From assembly GCA_018697195.1 (NCBI GenBank), contig CM031858.1, forward strand, positions 93,233,568-93,297,567: a DNA stretch of 64,000 nucleotides, given 5' to 3'. The position numbers and the translations under genes were made by a program. Position 1 is the first letter of the stretch, and each line of letters opens with the position of its first letter. Positions 48,601 to 61,800 of the stretch are shown here, one piece after another. This stretch comes from Certhia americana. Taxonomy: Eukaryota > Chordata > Aves > Passeriformes > Certhiidae. The notes beneath the pieces were generated by a model. The model was not told where the DNA came from. It worked only from the letters and a program-made list of their open reading frames with translations, and did no database searches.

Positions 48601-51600
48601 AGCAGGAGACAGGCATTAAGCAATAATCTATTACTTAACCTGCTCTGTTTGTTATTCCTCTGGCTCATGGCTCCAGGAGAAGCAAAGGAAAGTGCTTCTA
48701 CCTGAAACCTTCCCTAAGCTTCAGCACAAGCAGAGGATAATCTCCAGAGGTGGGATTCAGGCACAACTCACCCAGTATTAACATTCCTGGGCATGGGGAA
48801 AGCAGCACAGCTCTCATGAATTTCAAACAGCAGCACCAGCTATTCTGCTATTTTCCCAAAAATTGTTCTCAGTACATTTTTTGTTTACAATAGGAGAGAG
48901 AAATCATCTCCACATTAATCAATTAATAAGCAGTGATGGTGAGAGCTGGTGCTGGTGGCAGCTCTCAGCTAAATGTGGTGGGTTGCACAGATTTGTGACT
49001 AATGGGCCACATTAATCCCCAGATTGTCTCAGCCTGGATGGCTGACTCTGGCAGAGAGGGAAGATTTAGGATGACTGCAATTCACATCTTAGGAAGCAGC
49101 TATTTACTGTTGTTACTGTACATCAGGGAATACTTTAAAAAGCTCAAAATGTGTCAGTCAGATTATAGCCTCCTTTAGCAGGGAGTGGAAAGTAGGTCCT
49201 GCAGCTGTGGTACAGAGCTGTCTGACTTCACACTGGAACCTGGCATGCAGCCACAGCTCTTCTTCAGCACTTCTCAGAGGGGGACGTGTTCCCACTATGT
49301 ATATCAGGGGTGAAATTCCTTGACAGCAAAGTCTGAAAACCAGATTTAAGAGCAGAAAAGAGCAGAGCAGCTCCCTCCAGGAGAGCTTTTTGCCCCCTTT
49401 TCCTAAAGGTGGATCAGTTAGGTGCAGCTCTAAACTGAGATGCTCATGGCAGGACTCCTTCCAGATCAGCATTTCTGATTGGGGGACGAGGACTGCTGGT
49501 CCTTCCCTCTTGTTTGCTCTTACAGAATGTACGCATGCTTACATGCATGGGGGGAAGCAGAGGGCCTTGCTGTCACCTCAGATGCTGCTGTCCCTTTGCT
49601 TCGCTTCTAAATACGGTGAAGGCAACTGCTCTCTTGTCTGACAGCAGTCACGGCCCAGGGACCAAGCCATGGTGTCACACATAACCCCAGCTGGACCCTC
49701 TGACCCCTGACTGTGCAACCAGACTGTGCAGCACAGCACTGTGGAGATGCCTTCAGCTGCAAGGGCAATGCCAGCAGCATGCCTGGGAGGCTGGCTTCTC
49801 CCATGCCTGCTCCCACTGCTGCCAGCACAGCTGAGGTGCTCAGGCAGCACCAGTGTGACAGGAAGGAACACAGAGCACTGGTGGTACTCAAAGATTTTAT
49901 GGATCCTCTGGGAAAACAAGTTAACAACCCTTTCCTTCAGTGGTACCTCCACCTGATCTCTTTTCTGTCTCCCAGAAACTCCAGGGATCCTTGCCACTGG
50001 CAGCCCACAAAGCAGCTGAATGTGGCTTCTGGGCTCTGCCCCTCACCCTCCCAGAGAAGCACATGGGCCAGGATAGGCAGGGATCACAGGAGGCCACCCA
50101 CAGAGCAGCTCAGGCAGTAGGGAGGAAATGAGAAATGAGGGTTCTGCCAGCTGTGTACCTGCTCGGAGGGCACACAGCTCATGGAAAGGCAGCACCTTCC
50201 CTGCTCTGCAAGGATCCTCCCAAACCTTCTGACTTGGCTTGGCACCAGGGGACAGGGCGTTGTTCCTTTCCTGAAACACACTGGCTCTTACCCATGGCCT
50301 CTATGAGCTCAAGATACTGAAAATAGAAGTCATTATTTCTTAAATGCAGAAGAGGTACAAGAGGGGTGCTCTGGATGCAACATGAATTCCTTTCAGTCAG
50401 GCTGATAGTGCTGGGCATGCCAGACAGAAAGAAAGTAAAGACATGAAAACCATCACTCCTCCACAGCCCCACACACAAAAAGCCACACACACAAAAAGCC
50501 AAACCCCAGGTCTTCAAGAGCTCCCTTAAAGTTGTTTCTCCACCACTCAGCCTGCCCACAACATATTGATGGCTGGAATAAAGACTGGAATGGCTTTCCA
50601 TAACTAATATGAAAAACCACTAATGTCTAATGAAATTCTTATAACTCTCAGCAAACAAATGTTACAGCACTAAAGCTTTTCTTCTTAACAGCAAAAACAC
50701 ATGCTTTGTCTACAGCATTTGAGACACCCCTGTCTTTGGTTTACTGATACCAGGGTGATGAGCACATGCTATGTTTCTCACAGCAGGACCAGAACAGTAT
50801 CTCAGATGACTGATGAGAAGAACATCAAGCACAAGTAAGAAATTCTCAGCAACTAACAGCTCTGGAAGTTAGAGGCTATTTTAAATTTTGGTCTTAATAC
50901 CACAATCCTTGCTGTTAATTTTCTTAAAATTCATGAAACAAATAATTAAAGCAACCCTTCTTGTATACTTTCGCATCTCAGACAGTTGTCTTTTCTATGT
51001 CCTATAGGAATAAAAATTGCAGTTTACTTATGAATAAATTAATTTTCATTTATAATACAGGTATTTCAGTTTTCCTTTGCAATTTATCTTTTGTTCTTAC
51101 TGATGGTAAATAAATCAAAAGTATATATGTGAACATGAAGACTCTTCCTGAATAAGTTTAGATAAATGCATAATTTCAAGTCAGAGCAAACCCCAAGAAG
51201 GAATCCCCAGCCTTCAGGACCTCCTTCCCAGCACCTTGTAGCCTACTTTTGAGCTGTAAACCTCTACCAAGTGCTTCTAAGATGTTTTGTTTTGACTTTG
51301 CAGCCCTTTATAGTGCAACAATAGAAGTGGCAACAGCAGGCATGTGCACAGGGATCAGACAGAAGGTCAACAGACAGGCAGGTATCTGAGCACTTTTGTC
51401 CAGCCAAGAAGCCCCAAAAGGGCCACAGAAATTGCTCTTGGGAGAGAGTTACCAAATCAACTTTATTCTGTCCTACTGGACCAACACTGAGAATTTAGGT
51501 AGATGTTTCTGGCTCACACAAAGGCTACTTTGCTTAAGATTCCAAGGGAGGAGAATAGTAAAGAGATCTTCCTTCAGCAGTTTTATGATGTGTATGTGTC

Positions 51601-51760
51601 CCTTTCAGCTGGAACAGGCAGAAGCAGAAAAACTACAAGAAGGAGAAAAATTATACAGGTTTTGTCTTAACTGCACACTTTGCCTACCTGACCCAAAGCC
51701 AGCATTCAAAGATCAGAGACCATCAGATCACAAACAGTGCTGTAAAAACAAAGACTAGTA
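42660..51760. other. Intergenic region between CARMIL1 and SCGN
   Basis: About 9.1 kb. No exon, RNA gene or recognisable transposon was found. It holds two small tandem duplications, near 44763-44787 (AACATGT units) and 48085-48124. As upstream flank of SCGN it may carry its enhancers, but none is visible by eye. Confidence 0.6.
48085..48124. repeat. Short tandem duplication (GATAAGAGCA...TTTTAAG)
   Basis: Two adjacent near-identical copies of about 20 bases, differing by a small indel, in the SCGN upstream flank. Each copy contains GATAAG, a GATA-factor-like core, but nothing shows it is bound. Confidence 0.75.
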
Positions 51761-51781
51761 TTTCAGTTGTAAAATCATTTT

Positions 51782-51787
51782 TTTATT
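51782..51787 (-). terminator. CARMIL1 distal polyadenylation signal AATAAA
   Basis: A canonical hexamer on the minus strand about 890 bases beyond the stop, in an A/T-rich setting. A second hexamer lies nearer the stop at 52209-52214. Confidence 0.5.
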
Positions 51788-52208
51788 GTTACAAATATAC
51801 ATATGAATAAAATCCCTTCAACCTGTAATGTAAGTGGGTAGCTGTGAAATTTGCATTCCCTCCCTCAAAAGCTGAAATGTTTTTACAGATGTCGAACTAT
51901 GTTTCTCATAGAATTACACATTGAAAGGAAGCTAATATGCAGACAGAACTGAGGAAGGCCTCCAGAAAACACCAATATTAATAAATTTCAATTGCCCTCA
52001 TTCCAATCAACTATATACATTAATATATGAATGTGGAAGCATACCATGGTTATATGTAATCCAAATCCTTCTCTGTTGTGCTTTCTGACGGTACACAAAT
52101 GTAAGCATTGAAGCTTTATGTACAGTAGAACAGGAAGAAAGAAGCTCCCTATGGGAGAATGTAAAAACCATACCCAAGCATTTAATATATATAATCTATA
52201 CAAATTAT

Positions 52209-52214
52209 TTTATT
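52209..52214 (-). terminator. Possible proximal CARMIL1 polyadenylation signal AATAAA
   Basis: A minus-strand AATAAA about 460 bases beyond the CARMIL1 stop. Whether it is used cannot be told from sequence. Confidence 0.35.
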
Positions 52215-52672
52215 AGTGTGCTCTTTTAATATAATTACAATGTGCAATTGCATACCGCAAGAATATATTTATAGGTAAGTCACGTGCAGATCTGACACAT
52301 TTACATTCAGCAGTACAACACATTACCTGCTGTACAGTGTATTAGTGTAAGACAGTGTCCAGTTAATTTGCTTTGCTTTCTAAATGCCCTAATGCAGGGC
52401 ATTCTTTGTAGCTGCTTCAGAGAAATTCAAGTAGAATACATGAAGGAATAGTTGGCTTTAGGCAAAGGCATGGGAAGGAATGCCTGCACTGTACAGACCA
52501 GAAATTGAGGACCGAATCAATGCCAAGTATATTGTAAATCATGATTGGAAGATCAGGTTTTCTGCATGGAAATGTACCTGTGGTGAAAGAGCAGCTGACT
52601 AAAAGGGCTGTTGATTGCTGAACCCCGATTGTTATAAAAAGCTCTTGCGCTACAAAGCACTTGTACTGATTG

Positions 52673-52809
52673 CTAAACAAAAATAAAATCTTTATCTGCT
52701 TCTTCGCCAGAGTCACTGGACTTGCTTCCCTGATGGCCATCTTTACTTAAGGATCTCTGCTTCAATTCCTGGAACTCATGAGACTGCTGTCCAGGGCTTC
52801 TTTTCGCAG
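52673..52809 (-). CDS. CARMIL1: CARMIL1 terminal coding exon
   Basis: Acceptor TTTTATGCAG, phase 1 in, TAG stop at 52673-52675. It encodes AAKRSPGQQSHEFQELKQRS, then SKDGHQGSKSSDSGEEADKD and FIFV. The acidic end with FIFV matches the end of human CARMIL1 as I recall it, fixing the gene's 3' end and strand. Confidence 0.96.
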
Positions 52810-55800
52810 CTGCATAAAACAGAAATAGGACTTACTAATGATTGCAGAAGAGAAAAGAAGAAGAAAAAATAACAATAAAAAAGCCATTAATGTACATGAG
52901 AGCTGCTCCTGATCACACTGAATTAATTTGCACTAGTAAGAGTAGCATAGGTCCATTAATTCTTTAAGCCAGAAAAAGGTGACAAGAGAAAATCTGAGCA
53001 AGTTTTATTCCACTGTTGGTTGGCAAGCAGGCAAACTTGAAACATGATGCTTAGTATTGCACTGCAACATGGATAAACATTACAGTGAGAAATGGCCTGG
53101 AGATTTTCTTCGCTTCACACCACTTCCAAACCAAAACAGCATTCTTTTTTCCAGCTGGGATGGATCTCAGTGCACTCCTGACTGCTCAGGTGGATGTGCC
53201 TGCTGGGCATCTCTCAGACCAGTGATGCACATTTCAGGCAGGCCTGTCTCCCTAGCAGGACACATCTATGTTCTCCTTTTTGACTCAGCAGCTTTGATCA
53301 GGACAGACATTCAGCATCCAAGTTATCCAAACTGCTTCTCCCTGCCCCACTACACTGCCAGGTCCCAATGTCCTCCCTGTCCTCTGATGGGAAGGACACC
53401 CATGGCTCTGAGCTCAACCACTGTCTCTTCCAGATGAGACCATGGGCTCTGCACTGCGCTGTGCTTGCCAATGGGGAAAACAGAAGGCCATATCCACTTC
53501 CCATGATCTAAATGCAAGCAGTACCCATTTTGTTCACCCAGCACTCTGAAATCTCCATAAAGCCAGGGCTTTCTCCAAACCTCTAAGCTACAGAGCAAAT
53601 TGGAAAAGAAGGTTGTAAAACCTTGTTGAGATTCCTGATTTAATCAGTGGCCTGCAACTGCTGTGGTAACAAGATGGTTATATGCATCAACCAGGGTGAC
53701 TTTATCCAAGGAATGATAGCACCAAAAATCTCATACTTGCACTTAAAGTGAAACTTCAAATGCACAGTGGCCCTGATTTGTGACCTTGCTGCAAGTCACG
53801 GCACTTAACTCCCACAAAATTAATTGTTGCCATTACAAGACCACCTTTTTGGTCCACCATTTTGGGTAGGGATGGTCAGCTTTGGTTCACACTTATCCTT
53901 GTTTCTGACCACTTTTATGAATCCCTCTCTTGACAAGGCACCAGGAGCTTCTATGGCCATGCAGTATCACCTCTCCTTCCCTATGTAACACTCATCTGCA
54001 GCCTCAACACTGCAAGGGACAGCCTGCCCTGTCACCAGCATGCAGCTCCAGCCACCACAGCAGTCTGCCTTTGACCATCTCTGTGGCCATTCCTAAATGT
54101 GGCAGGCTGTGTTACAGACTGCCAGGAATGTGGGAAGTGCAGAGAGGGATCCCAAGGCAGCCAAATAGTTCTCCTGAGTCCAAAATATCCATTTTCTATT
54201 TGCACTAGCCAAAATATGTGTGGAAATAAGGGCAAGCAGTTACACACTCACTTCATTCTTGTCCTTGACATTGTAAGCTGGGAAACATGAAGGGATTTTG
54301 AGAAAGATTTTTGAAGCCATGTCATAGAATTGGAGGGGATTATCCTGTAAAAATATTTAGGCATTTCTACCTTCCAAAACACCATTGCTTTTTAAGGAAA
54401 TAGCTGCCTGGAAATTTTCTGAGTCATCCTTGACACCAGTACTTCCTAATATACTACCTAGCCTTTGTCTGGCCTTTTTTGACTCTTCAAACAGAACCCA
54501 AAACACATCCTGTAGCAGCCATTTTCATTTATGGCCTGATAAATATAGGTAAGGAGTTTGCCTCATAAATGACTGAAAGATGTATCAGGCATTTAAGTCC
54601 ACATAGTGCAAGCAGGCTTCTGCCAGATGAGCTTACCCTTGCCTCGATGAAACCATACACAGGTGACCCGCCGTGGTCTATAGCAGGACCTCAGCTTGCA
54701 AAACTTACTTTGACAGAGAGGTATCTCAGACTGAGCTAAAATATAATAATTTGATTAAGATAGGGAGGCGAGAGTCCCAGTTTGGATGGACTAAGTTTTA
54801 TTCTACAACACAAAAAGGACAAATTTTGGGCTGAGGAAGGATTAGGTGATGTCTTACAAACAGAAAAACAGTGGGTAAATGGAATTGCCTAAGATGTTCA
54901 AATACACAATTAAAATACTTTAGAAAAAAAGTAATTTTGAACAATGTTTAAACCAACCAGTTAAGAGGTAAAGAGAAACATGTAAACATGTACCATTTGA
55001 GAACAGGAGCTTTATATTTTAAAAGAACATAAAGGAAATGAACATTTTTATAGCCTACTGACTGAGCTCACTGTAAGTCAAAGCTGCTCCTTTGACTAAC
55101 AGTGCTGGGCTTGGGTTCTTTAGGTGGTCTTTTCGTTTGCTTTTGCAACTGAAAATCAAAGTAACAATAAAGAATCTGATTTACCCAGTTCTCAAATGGT
55201 TTTGTGAGGGATGCACTGAAACTGGCATTAACAATATTCAAGCTGAAATGCTTTCTGAAACTAAAGTGTGTGATCTTAGAAATGACAGGGGTGCCAGCGC
55301 AGCAAGCAGCAGCCAGCATACCTGCAGCGTGCCAGTGTTGCTGCACTGAGCAGTCACAGATTGTAGTGAGTGCTCTTCTGCAGAGGGGCTGCATGTGGTA
55401 GATGGGACTGATCGCTGGAGTTGACACAAAGGAAGAATGCACACACATGCTTTATCTGCAAATTTCTTCATGCCGTGTAAATCCCATGGGGACAGATATA
55501 TGATTAGAACTCCATGAGATTTTTACCTTTTGCATAATGACAAATGACAAACCAACAAGCCCCTTCTGTGGCTTCTTTTCTATTACCATTTCTTAACAAT
55601 TGTTAGTGCCAGTTTTCAAGCACCATCTTGATGAAAAATGAAAACTTCTAACCAGAAGTTGGCTGTGCCATCCTCTGCCCAAGCACATTAGCTTCCTCTT
55701 CTGCACTGGTAGAATACTGCCCCGGAGTGGTTTTCACGCTGCCAGATGGCTTGGCACAGTCAAGAGCTGCATCTTTGTTTTGACAATCTCCTGTTTGCTC

Positions 55801-58800
55801 TAGCAAGGAAAAGGATTCATTTATACTCCTAAGCTGTTCTGTAAGCCCATGTACAGAAGGTAATATGAAAAATTTCACTTATCCAACCCATTTAATCAAT
55901 TATTTAGAGAGCAGTAATCAGTATGCCAGTTGTTTGTTTAAACAGAGTCCAGATATCTTGGGGTGGTAACTGCAGCCCAATCTCATAGCTGTGCAGTGCA
56001 AAGAGGTGTATTTTCAGATTGTCCCATATAGTACAGTTAAAATCATCAGCACAAAGCAATTTTACAATCAAGCATCATCTAATCTGCAGCTTTATTTCAC
56101 AGGAGATATGATTTTGTTACTAACTCAGACAGATTTGCAGTGATTTACCAGTTGCAGAAATAAATGGAACACGCTAGCCTGAAGAGAGGCAGAAAGCAAG
56201 GACAGAGGAATGGCTGAGTGAGGAAGTAGGACAGTAATAAATAACAAAGAAAACATGAAAAGGAATAAAAATAAAATAAATAAAATTTACTCTTTCCCAT
56301 ACAACTTTATGCAAAGCCCAGCAACTCCTTAAAGACCTGGCAAGTCTGAAATATTATTGATAAAATATGTACAGTGCCATGTAGAGTCGAACAGAAAATT
56401 CTCTGTTTGGCTAATTTGACTGGAGAGGTTTAAGGAAGCAAAGAGTAAGAAAGCACAGTGCCTGACTCCTGTTGCTTTTGGCAATACGGATTATCTCAAC
56501 AATGACAGTGGGCTCTGTAGGCAGCACAACTTCTCAGTCTTCACAACCCAGAATTATATAGCTGCCTCAACTTGTTTTCCCCCATTCTATGCTGTGAAAA
56601 TCTGCTGTCAGAGTGTGAAAGGGCACCACTTTGTTTCACAGATCAAGTGATGGGAATCACCTTAGATGTCTTTCATGAGGAGAGACCCAGGAAAGAAGAC
56701 ATCTCACCCCCAGATTTCAAACACTTGTTCCAGCAAACACCATGGTGAGCAACATTCCTGTGACTACTCCGCATATCCTATGCTATCAGAGGAAGTTATA
56801 CCTCTTCTAAGAGTCAACACAGGGCATGAAAATGCATCAGCAAAAGTAGAAATCCAGTGCACACATGAAAATCAGCAAAGAGGAGAGAGTAGCCTACTGT
56901 TATGCATAAAAGATAAAAGGTACCCAGCCTTGCCCTGGCACACAGAGAATCACTGCCCAAGGATACGGAGGCAAACTCAGTCACATGCAGAGACCCCACA
57001 GAAAGGAAAACAAAGAGAGCAATGGGTTGGCTGCAAGGAAAAAGTTATGGCTGCTCTCCTGTAAACGTGCTCAACCACAGAGCTGCATTTCACATTATTG
57101 TGTGACCAATGTCAACCAGCATCTTAGGTCAGTTCATCTTAGTTCAGACCAAACCAACCATAACTGTACACGACACATGAATCCCTTAATTGTTCAGCTA
57201 CATTACAATTAATACCCAGGAATTAATTGTTAATTTGATTTGATCAAAGGAAGATGGGTGGATGAGATGCTGTATAGGTGACCAGATACTTTTTGCACCT
57301 TCTAATGCATAATCCTCTTCCCTTCCAAGTGAAAGCAAATCAGGAGACAATGACACATCAAATTTAACCAGAAATTCATCAGGTTATGCAAACACTCCTA
57401 CCTTCTTGAGAAAATGATCTGACTGAGGGGCTGCTCTGACCTTCCTTTTCTTTATCAGAAGGAACTTTCTTCAGCACTGGTGGAAGCAGCGCAACTTTTG
57501 GGGAACTGGGGCCGGAGGGAGACTCTGGAGCATCCTCTGTGGAGTACCACAAACAAAAGGGTGAGAAGGAAAAATTATATCTATGCTGAAGCTCACAGAA
57601 ACTGTGCTGTTTATGATGGGCCAAACCCCAACTCAATACACAAAGAAGAAACAGATGGAACCTGTGTCAGACAAAAAAGGATTCAGGAATTTACATTACA
57701 ACAAGAGACCAATTGCATGGACCTCAGTCCAGGTGAAAGACTTTTAGCAGTCAAAGAGAAGATCTCAATTTCAGCTTTTTTCATGTGTGTTGCTGCTGTA
57801 GCACAAACAGAAATCTGATGAGACCAAGTGATTTACCTGCAAGACATAAGCAGCGATTTGTAAAGAACAGCTGAAAAAAGAATTTGGATGGATTTTTGGA
57901 AATATTTGTTCTAGTTACATTTTTATTGTCCTGGAACATAATGAACTGAACAATTTAGATGTCTTGTTTCACAATTATAAGGTCTAAAAGTGAACCAGGG
58001 AAACAAATTACATAAAAAGCGTTACAGAACTCTACTTCCATGAATAACTTCCCAGAACATAACACAAGGGCACCCAAAAAGACTTGCTATAAAGAAAAAA
58101 ATCTTCCGTCTTCTGGACTGTGAGAAAATCTGAAACTTAAACTCAAATCTATAGTTTAAAACCATCTGGATATCTTGTTTCTCTAGAAGGCTGGATATGG
58201 ACTATGACAGGCAAGCTGACTACCATCTTGACAGACCTTACAGGAAGACATTTTCAGTCTTACACTTGATAGGCCTCATTTGGATAGTAGGGAAGTACAG
58301 CCACAGTGGATGACTTAAACTGCTTTTAAGTTTGCTTTTCAAGAATTAAACAGTGGCATGTGTACATAACAGAGGAACTAGGAAAATACATTAGCACTGA
58401 CAGAAGAACTAAAGGAACTCAGAGTATCATCTGTATTGCACATTTGCAAAAAGAGTTAATTTGGTTGCAATATAGAAATTAATCAAAATTTATCTCTGCT
58501 GATGAGACACCACAATGAGCCAACTGTTTCACTTTCAGCACAGGAAAGCAATGAGCTTCCCAAATGCAATTTGGTATGAACAGATACAACAATTCTTGGA
58601 CCTTCTCCATGCATTTGATACGCTTGTGAGGCCACTTGCTTGGGGAAGCTCAATGTCAACACAAGCAGGAGCACAGTGATTGGCAAACACAGCTACATAT
58701 AGACTTTCAGTCTTTGACAATTTGTGGACATCTGAGCTGTGTTCCTCTGCACCCAGATTACTTAGCAAAAAAATTGCTTCTATTTGTCTGGCCACACTGC

Positions 58801-61800
58801 TGGAAACAATGGTGAGAGCTAGAGCACAGGAAGGATGATAACTTGGTTTCCTTCATCATGTTGCCTGGGCATCCTTAAGCAGTGGGTTACTACAAGTACT
58901 AGGACAGAAGTTAGAGTGTAGCATAGCTGTGTTGCTTTTACTATCAACCAAAGAGCTGGCTTATTATAGGTAAGTATTAATTACTCCCTTGTGTTAAATC
59001 CACAGTATGCTCTCTCTGCAGGAAATAGGAGCTGGCAGAAACAGACCACTCAGGTTTTTCTGATTGCCTATTTTACGGATTAAGAATCACTAAATAATCC
59101 ATGCTTTCCTGTCGCATTCATTTTGATGAGCATCTTACCCAACATCCCTCACTTCGATGACCATTTCTAAAATGGTCAATAAAATAAATGTAAATCCACC
59201 TAAAATCTGAAGGCGATTTTGTATGTGAACAACATTCTGCCCACTGGAGTGCAGAGACTAAGGAATGCTCAGGTTTCACATCAAAGGCAGGGAGGAGGTT
59301 GTAACATCACTTTGACTCCTCATCCTTACCAGAAATTACATCATTCTAAGGTCAACAGAGATTATGGGAAAAGTCAAGAGGGCTGCAAGCTCTTACAGAT
59401 GGCCAGGCTTATATTTTTCACTCCCTGTCAGTTAATGAGTTATATTTGCTGTAGATACTTGGGAAGTCTGTAACTGGCTTTTAATTCCCTTCAACTGCAG
59501 TGGCTGTACTTTGTGAAGAGGAGGTTGTGACACTGGCCTGTTAAACAGCAGACAGACAAATCCATGGGAGATCTGCTGAAATATTTCCCACTACTGGAAA
59601 ACTTAAAATAATATCTGGGCAGAAGGCAGTCTTGCAGTGACAATTATTTTCAGTCAAAAGCAATAAGGAAATAAAGGCTAAACAAGGAAAAGTAAGAGGC
59701 AGTTGTTTTGTGCAAGTTATTAAGAATAACAGGTACTTGGCTGAGGGGCTAAGAGCAGCCTGCCATAAACCCCTAAGGACTTTAGTACATAGAGCCAGGT
59801 GTTTAGAGAAAACACACTTATTTTTGCCAAGTGCTACTACAATACAGCTTTGATGCTGAAGTAGCTGAGTAGCATGCTCACCTCTCCTGTGAAATCAGGC
59901 TAACTCAAAACAGCTCTGCCACTGCCACTACTGCTTCTCACACTTGACTGTTGAGGATCACAGATTAAACCATTTTGATAAGTTTATTTGAATTATGGCA
60001 AAAGGAGGTGGAAAAGAGGGATGTGAATCAAGAATAAGGCAATGAAGAACCTGTCCCTCTCCATTTATCTTCTGTTCAGGTTGTGGCAATAGGTGTCTCC
60101 TCCGTAGCACACACAAACACCACCCAGAGCTGGGGATAACAGCTGCCCAGAAGAGTTTCTCACCAGTACGAGAGGCAGAGCGTGGTTTCTGTGGCACTGT
60201 GGGTCGTCCTGCCAGGCTGGGCTTTGTTGACTGCAGTGGGGGCTTTGGACTAGTTGGTGTATTGGAAGAACTTCTTGCCTTTGCACCAGCTTCTGCCTTT
60301 GGTTCAGCTTTTGAATTTTTTTCTGATGATGTTGAGATGGAGTCACCTTTATTTGATGCAAACCGACTCTCTGGAAGGGTCTGCTGTTGTTTAGGCACTG
60401 AAATAAATAGACACATAAAGTCTGCTGCAGCACAGAAGGCTCCATGCACAGGCAGTGGTGTGGAAAATACCACCACAAGCTAACACATGCACTACTATGT
60501 GTAATAGAGTATCCCTAATCTCTTATTCAAAATCACTGCAAGCAAAGCATCTAAACCTGCTAATTTTGACATGTGCTAAGACTTGTGACTCAATTGCCCA
60601 AGACAGCAATTGCATGTTCCCCTTTTTAATATATTTGGGATAATGGCTAGCTGGACCTTACTCCTCCTTCATATTTCTAGGAGCAGATGGCCCAGCCTAC
60701 CTGCTGAGGAAACAGTGATGTATTCAGTGCAAAAAGCAGCTCTTGACTGTTTTGTGTCTCTACAGACAAAAGGCTGGGTTTCCAAGATCAACAGAGAAAT
60801 CCTGGCCCAGAAAAAAAATCCCAAGTGTGTGACCAGCAGGCTACATCTTTTTATTTGTTGCTTTTAGCAAGCTCTAGGAGAGATTTTGAAACTCAGCCCA
60901 GATCAAAGTATTCTTTATATAGTATTTTGATTTCTATAATAACACTGTACATGGCTTACAGTTTCCACACATTAGTAAGTTTACCGACATGTTGCTTATC
61001 CCAAACAAAGACCAAGGTATTTAGAGATCCGTTTGACTTACAAGCAGTAAGTCAGTCCCATCTAGCTGTGCAAGCTGCTAGAAAGCCTGCTGGACTCCAG
61101 GTTGCTAACAAGCAAAAAGCCTGCTCTACTTTCCTATTCTGCAGCTTTCAGGAGCTTGAAGGCTTATATCTAGCAGTTTCAATGATAATCTTGGAACTTG
61201 TATGTTAGCCTGGGACTTTCAACAGTTTTCACATCTTTGTTCTCAGAAGAGAATTGCAGGCAAACTGAAACGTGGACTGGTAGCCTTGGTACTTGGCAAA
61301 ACCAAGTGTGTGCTCCCAGATGCTGTCTCGACCTACCTACCTGCTATTTCCATTCAAAAGCCTACTGAACATGGAAGTGCTGAGCACAGACATTTTAGTG
61401 CCAGTGGGAGGGAGGGGGAGTGTTTATACAGTTTGTTGCAAGCCAATGCCCAATATGTTTTTCCAGCCTATGCAGCTGTTTTCCAGCCCAGCTGGAGTTA
61501 AACTCTGGCAAAGCAGACAGCTGTGTGGTGCATACAGATGAGCATGAGTGTGTGACAGGAAGGATTTGTGTCTGCACAATTCCTTGTTACAAGTGGAACA
61601 GTGTGACACTGCCTGCACCTCTGTGTGTGTGCATTCAAAAAAAGCAGGCGACATCCAGACGCAAAGCAGGGAATAAAACCCCCAAAACTTACTCTCCTTT
61701 TGCACCACTAGCTATCGCTTTGTAACAATATTGAGCAATTTTCCATGAACTTTCTTTCTTGTCTTGCTGACCTCAGGCTTTCTAACATTATTAGAACACA

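Larger units (their letters stand above)
51765..52672 (-). other. CARMIL1: CARMIL1 3' untranslated region
   Basis: AT-rich sequence after the CARMIL1 stop. Minus-strand AATAAA signals occur at 52209-52214 and 51782-51787, so short and long 3' UTRs of roughly 0.48 and 0.91 kb are possible. End positions are inferred. Confidence 0.6.

Noticed and set aside
49578..50601. Several 100-140-codon open frames on both strands upstream of SCGN
   Set aside because: They overlap one another in multiple frames and none resembles a protein I know; the region is merely low in stop codons.
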